64,000 nucleotides of DNA from UBA12077 sp963665525 (GTDB lineage Bacteria > Bacteroidota > Bacteroidia > Bacteroidales > UBA12077): assembly GCA_963665525.1 (NCBI GenBank), contig OY762280.1, forward strand, positions 4,402,001 to 4,466,000, written 5' to 3'. This document shows positions 50,040 through 59,104 of this stretch, piece by piece. The notes beneath the pieces are model-generated. The model saw only the letters and a program-made list of their open reading frames with translations. It was not told the DNA's origin and did not search any database. A program made the translations under genes and the position numbers. Within the stretch, counting starts at the first letter, position 1. Each line of letters opens with the position of its first letter.

Positions 50040-52166
50040 ATGCCATTAAAAAAAGAAATAGTATGGAGAGTAGGTGTGATATATATATTCATGCTTGCTT
50101 TTGCATTTCTTATTGTAGGCAAAATAATTTATTTGCAATTAATTGAAGGTGGCAAATGGAAAGAGAAAGCACAATCGCTTACCTTAAAAGATATAACCAT
50201 TGAATCTAACCGAGGAGATATTCTAGCTGCAGATGGAAGGTTACTGGCAAGTTCAGTTCCATATTATGAACTTCGAATGGATACCAGAAGTACAGGTATG
50301 GACAATGAAACTTTTAATGCAGGAATTGATTCATTGTCATTAAAATTATCAGAACTTTTTAGAGATAAATCGGCGGCTGCATATAAAAACGAACTGGTTG
50401 CAGCACGAAAGAATGGAGAGCGTTTTCATTTAATTAAAAGGCGTGTCAATTATAATCAATTAAAGAAAATAAAAACTTTTCCAATTTTTAGGTTGGGGCA
50501 ATATAAAGGTGGATTTATTGCATTACAAACTAATTTACGAATTCAGCCTCATGTTAGTTTGGCATCAAGAACTATTGGTTATACAACGCAAGGAGAAGGA
50601 GGAAATGTTGTTGGTATAGAAGGTGCTTTTGATGAGGAATTGAAAGGAACAGAAGGTGTTAGGTTAATGCAGAGGTTGAATGGAAATATTTGGATGCCTG
50701 TTCATGATGGTAACGAAGTAGAGCCAAAAGATGGAATGGATGTCGTAACAACAATTGATGTAGATATTCAGGATGTGGCTGAGAGTGCATTGTTAAAACA
50801 AATGATACGATATGAAGTTGATCATGGGACAGCAGTTCTTATGGAAGTATCTACGGGAGAAATAAAAGCGATTGTAAATCTGGAACGAAATAGTAAAGGT
50901 CAATATAGAGAATCTTATAATTATGCTATTGGCGAAAGTAGGGCTCCGGGATCTACTTTTAAATTGGCTTCTGTTATCGCTCTGCTTGAAGATGGATATG
51001 TTGATTTGGAGGATACTGTTAATACAGGTGATGGTGTTATTCAGTATTATGATAAAAAAATTACTGATACCAAAAGAGGAGGTCATGGTGTTATTACTGT
51101 AAAAGAGGTTTTTGAAGTTTCATCGAATGTGGGAATTTCGAAATTGGTAACTGATTTTTATACCGGGAAAGAAGAAAAATTCATCAATCGCTTATACAGT
51201 ATGAACCTGAATAATCGATTAGGTCTTGATATAAAAGGTGAAGGTGAACCTGAAATAAAATATCCGGGCGATAAATTATGGTCAGGAGTTTCATTGCCAC
51301 AGATGTCGATTGGTTACGAGGTGCGTTTAACTCCTTTGCAGATGCTTACCCTGTATAATGCTGTAGCGAATAATGGTAAAATGGTTAAACCAAAATTTGT
51401 GAAGGGTTTAATGTATCATGGTGATTGGGTTAAAACTTTTGATACTGAAGTGTTAAAGCAATCCATTTGCTCAAGATCAACATTGCGAAAAGCAAAAGAG
51501 ATGCTCGAAGGTGTTGTGGAAAGAGGAACTGCAAGGAATTTAAAAAATGAAAATTATAAAATAGCGGGAAAAACAGGTACAGCACAAATTGCAAATAAGG
51601 AAACAGGTTATGCCGATAAATCTAAAATTAGCTACCAGGCTTCGTTTGCCGGATATTTTCCTGCTGATAATCCAAAATACTCTTGTATTGTAGTAGTTAA
51701 CACACAATCGAAGATCTTTTACTACGGTAATCTAGTTGCAGGACCTGTGTTTAAAGAAATAGCAGATAAAGTTTATGCAACAAATTTTGAAATGCATGAT
51801 AATTTAAATCTTGCATTGACAGAGGAGAATTTTGAAAATATCCCATATACAAAAAATAGCAGTAGAGATGAATTAAAATTTACTCTTACTGATTTAGGAA
51901 TTGCTGTTGAAGATCAGGAGGTCTCGTCAGATTGGGTAATAACAACTAAGTTAGATTCCAGTGTACGATTAAGTAATAGGATTATAACTGAAAACTTAAT
52001 GCCTAATGTAAAAGGAATGGGTATTAAGGATGCACTTTTTATTCTTGAGAACATGGGGTTAAGTGTAGCATTCGAAGGAAGAGGAACTGTTTTAAGCCAA
52101 TCAGTAACTCCCGGAGCTAGAATATCGAACGGAGATTTGGTTACATTACAAATGTCTTTTAATTAA
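50040..52166 (+). CDS. ftsI: Division-specific penicillin-binding protein with PASTA domain
   Basis: A 708-residue class B PBP, the septal transpeptidase. It has an N-terminal transmembrane helix (~10-30), a pedestal (~50-240) and a transpeptidase domain with Ser305 in APGSTFKLAS, SSN in EVSSNVGISK and KTG (511-513) in AGKTGTAQIA. The C-terminus carries one PASTA domain (LMPNVKGMGIKDALFILENM), which in FtsI-type proteins is found in Firmicutes SpoVD and in Bacteroidetes. It follows ftsL by 7 nt and precedes murE by 7 nt. Confidence 0.93.
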   Translation: MPLKKEIVWRVGVIYIFMLAFAFLIVGKIIYLQLIEGGKWKEKAQSLTLKDITIESNRGDILAADGRLLASSVPYYELRMDTRSTGMDNETFNAGIDSLSLKLSELFRDKSAAAYKNELVAARKNGERFHLIKRRVNYNQLKKIKTFPIFRLGQYKGGFIALQTNLRIQPHVSLASRTIGYTTQGEGGNVVGIEGAFDEELKGTEGVRLMQRLNGNIWMPVHDGNEVEPKDGMDVVTTIDVDIQDVAESALLKQMIRYEVDHGTAVLMEVSTGEIKAIVNLERNSKGQYRESYNYAIGESRAPGSTFKLASVIALLEDGYVDLEDTVNTGDGVIQYYDKKITDTKRGGHGVITVKEVFEVSSNVGISKLVTDFYTGKEEKFINRLYSMNLNNRLGLDIKGEGEPEIKYPGDKLWSGVSLPQMSIGYEVRLTPLQMLTLYNAVANNGKMVKPKFVKGLMYHGDWVKTFDTEVLKQSICSRSTLRKAKEMLEGVVERGTARNLKNENYKIAGKTGTAQIANKETGYADKSKISYQASFAGYFPADNPKYSCIVVVNTQSKIFYYGNLVAGPVFKEIADKVYATNFEMHDNLNLALTEENFENIPYTKNSSRDELKFTLTDLGIAVEDQEVSSDWVITTKLDSSVRLSNRIITENLMPNVKGMGIKDALFILENMGLSVAFEGRGTVLSQSVTPGARISNGDLVTLQMSFN

Positions 52167-52173
52167 AGTAGAA

Positions 52174-53637
52174 GTGAAAGTTTTAAGCGACATATTAAAA
52201 TTTGTAGATACAATTCAGATAATTGGTAATACTGAAATACCGATTACAAACATTGTGTTTGATTCTCGTAAGGTTGATTTGGGATGTTTATTTGTTGCAG
52301 TTAAAGGTACTCAAGTAGATGGACATAAATACATAGAAATGTCTGTTGACAAAGGAGCTAAAGCCATTATTTGTGAAATACTTCCTGAAAATATCCAGGA
52401 CGAAGCTGTTTATATTCGGGTAAAAACATCATCAAAAGCTTTAGGAGAAACTGCATCAGCTTTTTACGAAAGGCCATCATCTAAAATAAAACTGGTAGGT
52501 GTTACAGGAACAAATGGTAAAACAACGACTGTTACCTTATTATATAACTTAGTTAGAAAACTAGGGTATAAGGTGGGTTTACTTTCTACGGTACGAAATT
52601 ATATTGATGATAAAGAGATCGAGGCAACGCATACAACTCCTGATGCTGTTCAAATGAACAAACTGATGAAACAAATGCTTGATGCCGGATGTGAGTATTG
52701 TTTTATGGAAGTTAGTTCTCATGCTATTCATCAGGAACGAATTGCTGGCTTAGAGTTTACGGGTGCATTATTTACAAATATCACTCATGATCATTTAGAT
52801 TATCACAAAACTTTTGCTGAATATATAAAAGCGAAAAAGAAATTTTTTGATGATTTAAAACCTGGAAGTTTTGCTCTTATTAATACCGATGATAAGAATG
52901 GAACTGTCATGGTTCAAAATACAAAAGCAACAGTGAGTAATTATGCTCTTCGGTCGGCAGCAGAATTTAAAGCAAGAATTATTGAGAGTCATTTTGAAGG
53001 ATCGATGCTAAACATTAACGATGTTGATGTTTGGACATACTTTGTTGGGAATTTTAATGCCTATAATATTTTAACTGTTTATGCTTGTGCTATTCTGCTA
53101 GGATTTAATAAAGAAGAGGTGCTAACAGCTTTAAGTGAGATGAAACCTGTGGAAGGTAGATTTGAAACTTTACGTTCACAAAATGGAATAACAGCTATTG
53201 TAGATTATGCTCATACTCCTGACGCACTATTGAATGTATTGAATGCAATCAATCAAATCCGAAATGATGATCAGGAATTAATTACTGTGGTTGGTGCTGG
53301 TGGAGATCGAGATAAAAGTAAACGTCCTGAAATGGCTAAAATAGCTTCTGAAAATAGCAATAAGGTGATTTTAACCTCTGATAATCCCAGATCTGAAGAT
53401 CCATCAGTAATTATTGAGGATATGAAAGCAGGAATTAGTCCTGAGAATAATAAAAAAGTTCTGGCTATTGTTGATCGCAAAGAAGGTATTCGAACAGCAT
53501 GTTTACTAGCCCAAAAAGGCGATATTATTTTGGTTGCAGGTAAAGGTCACGAGACGTATCAAGAGATTAATAGTGTTAAGCATCACTTTGATGATCGTGA
53601 AGTAATAAAACAAATATTTAACGAATTATATAATTAG
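52174..53637 (+). CDS. murE: UDP-MurNAc-tripeptide synthetase MurE (meso-DAP type)
   Basis: A 487-residue Mur ligase that adds the third stem-peptide residue. The P-loop is GVTGTNGKTTTVTLLYNL (quoted in part: GTNGKTT). The residue-selecting motif is DNPR (403-406) in LTSDNPRSEDP, which marks meso-diaminopimelate rather than lysine addition. The C-terminal AGKGHETYQ is also typical. Start is GTG 52174, 7 nt after the ftsI stop. The peptidoglycan is thus probably DAP type. Confidence 0.95.
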   Translation: MKVLSDILKFVDTIQIIGNTEIPITNIVFDSRKVDLGCLFVAVKGTQVDGHKYIEMSVDKGAKAIICEILPENIQDEAVYIRVKTSSKALGETASAFYERPSSKIKLVGVTGTNGKTTTVTLLYNLVRKLGYKVGLLSTVRNYIDDKEIEATHTTPDAVQMNKLMKQMLDAGCEYCFMEVSSHAIHQERIAGLEFTGALFTNITHDHLDYHKTFAEYIKAKKKFFDDLKPGSFALINTDDKNGTVMVQNTKATVSNYALRSAAEFKARIIESHFEGSMLNINDVDVWTYFVGNFNAYNILTVYACAILLGFNKEEVLTALSEMKPVEGRFETLRSQNGITAIVDYAHTPDALLNVLNAINQIRNDDQELITVVGAGGDRDKSKRPEMAKIASENSNKVILTSDNPRSEDPSVIIEDMKAGISPENNKKVLAIVDRKEGIRTACLLAQKGDIILVAGKGHETYQEINSVKHHFDDREVIKQIFNELYN

Positions 53638-53641
53638 CATT

Positions 53642-54892
53642 ATGCTTTATTATCTTTTTGCTTATTTAGATAAGTTCGATTTCCCTGGTGCCGGAATGTT
53701 TCAATACATTTCATTCCGTTCTGCTATTACAGTAATTACATCATTAATTATTTCCATGATTTTTGGGAAACGAATTATCAATTTTTTACGCAAGCAACAA
53801 ATTGGAGAAGAAATTCGCGATCTTGGTTTGGAAGGACAAATGAGTAAAAAAGGAACACCAACTATGGGAGGTGTTATCATTCTTGGGTCAATTATTATTC
53901 CAACATTATTATTTGCTGATATTTTAAATATATATGTCATTTTAATGCTTATAACAACTTTCTGGCTTGGTAGCATTGGGTTCTTAGATGATTACATCAA
54001 AACGTTTAAGAAGAATAAAGAAGGTTTAGCAGGTAAGTTTAAGATTGTTGGTCAGGTTGGTTTGGGTTTAATTGTTGGTTTAACTTTATATTTAAGTGAC
54101 GATGTAGTTATTCGCGAAAACGTTGTTGCTCCTCAAAATGCAACGGTAAATCAGATTGTACAAGGAGACGACCAAACGAATGATCAAACAGAAAGCCTTG
54201 CTCAAGATATTAAATCTACTAAAACAACGATTCCATTCTTTAAGAATAATGAATTTGATTATGAATACCTTGTTTCATTCATGGGGAAATATAGTCAAAA
54301 GGCTGCATGGATCGTATTTGTACTGGTAGTAATATTTATTGTTACAGCAATTTCAAATGGAGCTAATTTAACAGATGGACTGGATGGTTTAGCTACCGGT
54401 ACTTCATCCATCATAGGTGCAACACTGGGTATTCTGGCATATGTAGGAGGTAATGTTATTTATGCCGATTATTTGAATATTATGTATATCCCTCATACAG
54501 GTGAATTGGTAGTGTTTATGAGTGCCTTTATTGGAGCAACCATTGGATTTTTATGGTATAACTCGTATCCTGCACAAATATTTATGGGCGATACGGGAAG
54601 TTTGTCGCTGGGAGGTATTATCGCAGTATTTGCAATTATTATTCGTAAAGAACTTTTAATACCAATCTTGTGTGGGATATTCATTGTTGAGAATTTATCC
54701 GTGGTTATGCAAGTTGGTTATTTTAAATATACAAAACGCAAATTTGGTGAGGGTAGAAGAATATTTAAAATGTCGCCTTTACATCATCATTATCAGATTA
54801 AAGGTTATCCGGAACCAAAAATTGTAATGCGTTTTATGATTGTTGGAATTATTCTGGCAGTAATATCAATAGTAACACTTAAAATCAGATAA
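53642..54892 (+). CDS. mraY: Phospho-MurNAc-pentapeptide transferase with Bacteroidetes insert
   Basis: A 416-residue integral membrane enzyme that makes lipid I. Catalytic regions are IGFLDDYIK, GANLTDGLDGLA, FMGDTGSLSLGG and MSPLHHHYQIKGYPE. It is about 55 residues longer than the E. coli enzyme. The extra part, residues ~153-220, is hydrophilic and poorly ordered (QIVQGDDQTNDQTESLAQD), placed between two transmembrane segments. It lies 4 nt after murE and 8 nt before murD. Confidence 0.95.
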   Translation: MLYYLFAYLDKFDFPGAGMFQYISFRSAITVITSLIISMIFGKRIINFLRKQQIGEEIRDLGLEGQMSKKGTPTMGGVIILGSIIIPTLLFADILNIYVILMLITTFWLGSIGFLDDYIKTFKKNKEGLAGKFKIVGQVGLGLIVGLTLYLSDDVVIRENVVAPQNATVNQIVQGDDQTNDQTESLAQDIKSTKTTIPFFKNNEFDYEYLVSFMGKYSQKAAWIVFVLVVIFIVTAISNGANLTDGLDGLATGTSSIIGATLGILAYVGGNVIYADYLNIMYIPHTGELVVFMSAFIGATIGFLWYNSYPAQIFMGDTGSLSLGGIIAVFAIIIRKELLIPILCGIFIVENLSVVMQVGYFKYTKRKFGEGRRIFKMSPLHHHYQIKGYPEPKIVMRFMIVGIILAVISIVTLKIR

Positions 54893-54900
54893 AAACAAAA

Positions 54901-56235
54901 ATGAATAAACGAATTGTCATATTAGGTGCCGGTGAAAGTGGAGTAGGTTCTGCTATTCTTGCTCAAAAGAATGGTGCTGACGTTTTTGTTTCTGATTTTG
55001 GAAAAATTAAAGATAAGTACAAAGAGAAACTTAATAATTATAATATTTCCTGGGAGGAAGAAAAGCATACAGAAAGCTTAATTCTGAATGCTGATGAGAT
55101 CATTAAAAGCCCGGGTATCCCAGAAAAAGTATCTATTGTTCAGTTGGCATTAGAAAAAGGAATACCTGTTATCTCAGAAATTGAATATGCTGGAAGATAT
55201 ACTGATGCTTTTAAAATATGCATTACAGGGAGTAATGGTAAAACAACTACTACTATGTTGATTTATCATATTCTTAAAAATGCAGGATTGAATGTTGGTT
55301 TAGCAGGGAATGTTGGGAAAAGTTGGGCACAACAAATAGCTGAAGAAAATTATGATTATTATGTTATTGAGCTAAGTAGTTTTCAGTTGGATGGGATGTA
55401 TGATTTTAAAGCAGATATAGCAATTCTAATGAATGTTACACCTGATCATTTAGATCGATATAATGGAATGCAAGGGTATACCGATTCTAAATTTAGGATT
55501 GCACAAAATCAAACTAATGAAGATATTTTCATCTATTGTGCCGATGATGAAGTTACATCTGCAGAAGTAAGTAAAAGAGAAATTAATGCCAAAAAGTTGC
55601 CTTTTTCATTTATTCAGAAAATTGAAGAAGGAGCTTATCACGATAATGAAACCTTAAAAATTAAATATAAATCAAACGAGCTAACTATGTCAATACACGA
55701 TCTAGCTTTAAAAGGCCGTCATAATGCGTATAATTCTATGGCAGCCGGAATTGCTGCACAAGTGCTAAAAATCCGAAAGGAAGATATTCGCGAAAGCCTG
55801 AGTAATTTCCAGGGAGTTGAGCACCGCCTTGAACCAGTACTTAAGGTTCATGGTATTGAGTTTATTAATGACTCAAAAGCAACCAATGTTAATTCAACCT
55901 GGTATGCCTTAGAGAGCATGAAAAATGATCTAATATGGATTGCCGGGGGAGTTGATAAAGGAAATGATTATGCTATCCTTGAAAATCTTGTGCGTAATAA
56001 AGTGAAAGCAATTATATGTCTTGGAAAAGACAATGCAAAAATCCATAAAGCTTTTGGTGAACTGGTTGAAACTATAATCGATGTTCAATCAGCCTCAGAA
56101 GCAGTAAAAACAGCTTATTACCTTGCAAAAAAAGGAGATTCTGTTTTATTGTCACCTGCTTGTGCAAGTTTTGATCTGTTCGATAATTATGAAGATCGAG
56201 GCGATCAGTTTAAGCGAGCAGTAAGAGAATTGTAG
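54901..56235 (+). CDS. murD: UDP-MurNAc-L-Ala:D-Glu ligase
   Basis: A 444-residue Mur ligase adding D-glutamate. The N-terminal ILGAGESGVGSAILAQKNG is the UDP-binding domain. The P-loop is ITGSNGKTTTTMLIYHIL (part: GSNGKTTT), NVTPDHLDRY the Mg/ATP region, and the C-terminal LLSPACASFDLFDNYEDRGDQFK (key SPACASFD) is diagnostic of MurD. It is the order expected between mraY and ftsW. Confidence 0.96.
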   Translation: MNKRIVILGAGESGVGSAILAQKNGADVFVSDFGKIKDKYKEKLNNYNISWEEEKHTESLILNADEIIKSPGIPEKVSIVQLALEKGIPVISEIEYAGRYTDAFKICITGSNGKTTTTMLIYHILKNAGLNVGLAGNVGKSWAQQIAEENYDYYVIELSSFQLDGMYDFKADIAILMNVTPDHLDRYNGMQGYTDSKFRIAQNQTNEDIFIYCADDEVTSAEVSKREINAKKLPFSFIQKIEEGAYHDNETLKIKYKSNELTMSIHDLALKGRHNAYNSMAAGIAAQVLKIRKEDIRESLSNFQGVEHRLEPVLKVHGIEFINDSKATNVNSTWYALESMKNDLIWIAGGVDKGNDYAILENLVRNKVKAIICLGKDNAKIHKAFGELVETIIDVQSASEAVKTAYYLAKKGDSVLLSPACASFDLFDNYEDRGDQFKRAVREL

Positions 56236-56272
56236 TTTAAAAACAATTGTAATATAGAAATCTGATAAGAAT

Positions 56273-57463
56273 ATGAGATTAAAGGAGATACTGTCTAAAT
56301 ACTTTAAAGGCGACAGAGTTATCTGGGGTGTTATTTTTATACTTTCGGTTTTCTCATTATTAGCTGTTTATAGCTCGACAGGAACTCTTGCATATAAATA
56401 TCAGGAAGGTAATACAGCATATTATATTGTTAAGCACTTTGTTTTATTGGCAGCAGGTTTAGGTATCATTTATATAACACATTTAATACCTTATAAATAT
56501 TATTCGCGTTTATCTCAGCTATTCTTGTACATTTCCATATTCTTGTTAGCAATAACTTTGGTAATGGGAACAAGCCTTAATCAGGCATCCAGATGGTTAA
56601 CTCTACCTGGGTTGGGATTTACTATTCAAACATCCGATCTTGCAAAATTAGCATTGATTATGTATGTGGCTCGTGTACTATCATTGCGACAAACGGATAA
56701 AAAATTGAATGATTTTAATGGTGTTTTTGTAAGCCTGATTTTACCGGTAATAATTGTATGTGGATTAATTATGCCGGCAAACCTTTCAACGGCACTAATT
56801 TTATTTGCAACATCGTTTTTATTGATGTTTATTGGCCGGGTTAAAGTTAAATACTTACTTGGAATAAGCGGAGTTGGAGTTTTAATAGTAGCCCTTGTTA
56901 TTATGGGTGTTGTAATATCCGGCTCAAATACCGGACGTATTGGTACATGGCAAAAACGAATTGAAAGCTTTGTTAGTGGCGATAGTGAAGATAATTACCA
57001 GGTTGAGCAAAGTAAAATAGCTATAGCAACAGGAGGAATTTTTGGGAAAGGACCTGGGAATAGTACTCAAAGAAACTTTCTTCCACATCCTTATTCTGAT
57101 TTTATCTATGCGATCATTATTGAGGAATATGGATTTTTTGGAGGTGTTATAATATTGTTTTTATACTTGTTCTTACTATACAGGGCAGGAGTAATTGTCC
57201 GGAAAAGTCGGCGAACTTTTGCAGCCTTTTTAGCTATTGGATTAACCATAAGTTTAGTATTTCAGGCGATGATAAATATGGGTGTTGCCGTACATCTTTT
57301 CCCTGTTACAGGACAAACATTACCACTTGTGAGTATGGGAGGATCTTCCATCTTGTTTACAGGTGTGGCATTTGGCATCATATTAAGTGTTAGCCGAAAT
57401 GTTGAAAAATTAGAAGAAATTGAAATTGAACCAGTCATTGCAGAAAGTGAAACAGAAGAATAA
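56273..57463 (+). CDS. ftsW: Septal peptidoglycan polymerase FtsW
   Basis: A 396-residue SEDS-family glycosyltransferase with about ten transmembrane helices. The N-terminal SLLAVYSSTGTLAYKY and the SEDS core motifs GKGPGNSTQRNFLPHPYSDFIYAIIIEEYG (key NFLPHPYSDFI, EEYG) and MGGSSILFTGVAFGIILS are conserved. It works with FtsI as polymerase and transpeptidase. It follows murD by 37 nt, the largest gap in this half of dcw, and its 3' end overlaps murG by 17 nt if murG starts at the GTG. Confidence 0.94.
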   Translation: MRLKEILSKYFKGDRVIWGVIFILSVFSLLAVYSSTGTLAYKYQEGNTAYYIVKHFVLLAAGLGIIYITHLIPYKYYSRLSQLFLYISIFLLAITLVMGTSLNQASRWLTLPGLGFTIQTSDLAKLALIMYVARVLSLRQTDKKLNDFNGVFVSLILPVIIVCGLIMPANLSTALILFATSFLLMFIGRVKVKYLLGISGVGVLIVALVIMGVVISGSNTGRIGTWQKRIESFVSGDSEDNYQVEQSKIAIATGGIFGKGPGNSTQRNFLPHPYSDFIYAIIIEEYGFFGGVIILFLYLFLLYRAGVIVRKSRRTFAAFLAIGLTISLVFQAMINMGVAVHLFPVTGQTLPLVSMGGSSILFTGVAFGIILSVSRNVEKLEEIEIEPVIAESETEE

Positions 57464-58562
57464 AAATATAATTATTAGCGGAGGAGGAACAGGAGGTCAT
57501 ATTTTTCCTGCAATTTCTATTGCGAATGCAATTAAAGAGATTGATCCTACAACAAATATTCTTTTTGTGGGGGCTCTTGGAAAAATTGAAATGGAGAAAG
57601 TACCTGCTGCAGGATATGAAATTATAGGATTACCGGTTGCAGGTTTGCAGAGAAAACTAACTTTTAAAAATATAAGTTTCATCTTTAAATTAATAAGTAG
57701 TTTAAGGAGATCTAAAAAAATTATTAAAGATTTTAATCCTGATGTGGTTGTTGGTGTTGGAGGTTATGCCAGTGGTCCGGTTTTACGAAAAGCCAACCAA
57801 AAAGGTATTCCAACATTAATTCAGGAGCAGAATTCATATGCAGGAATTACCAATAAACTTTTAGCTAAAAAAGCGAAAAAGATTTGTGTTGCATATGAAG
57901 GTATGGAAAAATATTTTCCTAAAGAGAAGATTATTCTAACAGGAAATCCTGTTCGTCAGGATTTGCTTGATAAGATAGGGAGCAGAGAAGAGGCAATAAA
58001 TCATTTTGAATTAGATCAAAATAAAAAAATAATATTAGTCATTGGAGGTAGCCTTGGTGCCCGAACTATTAATCAGAGTGTAATTAAAGAAATAGATAAA
58101 ATTGGCACTTCTGAATATCAACTTTTATGGCAAACAGGAAAATATTATTTCGATGATGCTAAAAAGACAGCGGACGAGGCCAATTATAAGAATATAAAGG
58201 TTCTTGATTTTATTAAAAGAATGGATATGGCTTATGCAGCAGCCGATGTAATTATATCAAGAGCAGGAGCAGGTACGATTTCTGAACTTTGTTTGGTTGG
58301 AAAACCGGTAATTCTTGTTCCATCACCAAACGTAGCTGAAGATCATCAAACAAAAAATGCAATGGCTTTAGTAAATAAAGATGCTGCAATAATGATTAAA
58401 GATATAGAAGCTCGAGAAAAACTGATAGGTACAGTTCTTGAATTAATTAAAAATAATGAACAAACAGATCAATTATCAACGAGAATAAAAAGTTTAGCAT
58501 TAAAAGATTCTGCAAAAATTATTGCAGAAGAAGTTTTAAAGTTAGTAGGTAATGGGAAATAA
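57447..58562 (+). CDS. murG: UDP-GlcNAc:lipid I transferase MurG
   Basis: A peripheral membrane glycosyltransferase that makes lipid II. ISGGGTGGHIFPAISIANAI is the conserved N-terminus, VVGVGGYASGPVL and RAGAGTISELCLVGKPVILVPSP (key RAGAGTISEL) the UDP-GlcNAc site. The frame extends to a TTG at 57420, but homologues begin near the GGGTGGH motif, so the GTG at 57447 (371 residues) is chosen. This still overlaps ftsW by 17 nt. At its 3' end it overlaps the inserted ORF6N gene by 11 nt rather than leading into murC. Confidence 0.93.
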   Translation: MKQKNKNIIISGGGTGGHIFPAISIANAIKEIDPTTNILFVGALGKIEMEKVPAAGYEIIGLPVAGLQRKLTFKNISFIFKLISSLRRSKKIIKDFNPDVVVGVGGYASGPVLRKANQKGIPTLIQEQNSYAGITNKLLAKKAKKICVAYEGMEKYFPKEKIILTGNPVRQDLLDKIGSREEAINHFELDQNKKIILVIGGSLGARTINQSVIKEIDKIGTSEYQLLWQTGKYYFDDAKKTADEANYKNIKVLDFIKRMDMAYAAADVIISRAGAGTISELCLVGKPVILVPSPNVAEDHQTKNAMALVNKDAAIMIKDIEAREKLIGTVLELIKNNEQTDQLSTRIKSLALKDSAKIIAEEVLKLVGNGK

Positions 58563-59094
58563 TATTGTACTTACTGAAGAAAAAGTTATTAATAAGATTT
58601 ATCTGATTCGTGGGAAGAAGGTAATGCTTGATCGCAATTTAGCAGAACTGTATGATGTTGAGACACGAATTATGAATCAAGCTGTAAAAAGAAATATAAA
58701 ACGATTTCCTGAAGATTTTATGTTTCAATTGACTTCTTCAGAATTAGAAAATTGGAAATCACAAATTGTGATGTCCAGAAGTGAAAAAATTGGTCTGAGA
58801 AGACTCCCATTTGCTTTTACTGAACAAGGTGTCGCTATGTTGTCAAGTGTTTTAAATAGTGAAAGGGCTATTAGTGTAAATATTCAAATAATAAGGGTGT
58901 TTGCAAAAATGCGCGAGATGCTTGAAACACAAAACGAGTTACTTCAAAAATTAGAGCAGTTGCAGAAGTAAGAAGTTGAGCAAGATGAAAAGATAATGTT
59001 GATTTTTGAATATTTAAAGCAGTTGGAACAATCAAAGCAAGAGGAATTAAAACAAAAACAAAGAAATAAAATAGATTATAAATTAAATAAATAA
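58552..59094 (+). pseudogene. ORF6N-domain protein gene, interrupted by one in-frame stop, inside dcw
   Basis: An ORF6N (KilA-N-like, phage-derived DNA-binding) gene inserted between murG and murC. Residues ~10-95 hold the domain (KIYLIRGKKVMLDRNLAELY, AVKRNIKRFPEDFMFQL, LPFAFTEQGVAMLSSVLNS). The frame runs 139 residues to TAA at 58969-58971, then stays open for 40 more codons to 59094. The continuation (EVEQDEKIMLIFEYLKQLEQ, then Lys/Gln-rich) is what full-length family members carry at their C-terminus, so the stop looks like a single nonsense change. The start overlaps murG by 11 nt. The truncated 139-residue form may still be made and could bind DNA. Confidence 0.85.
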
Positions 59095-59104
59095 TAAAAG
59101 TTTA

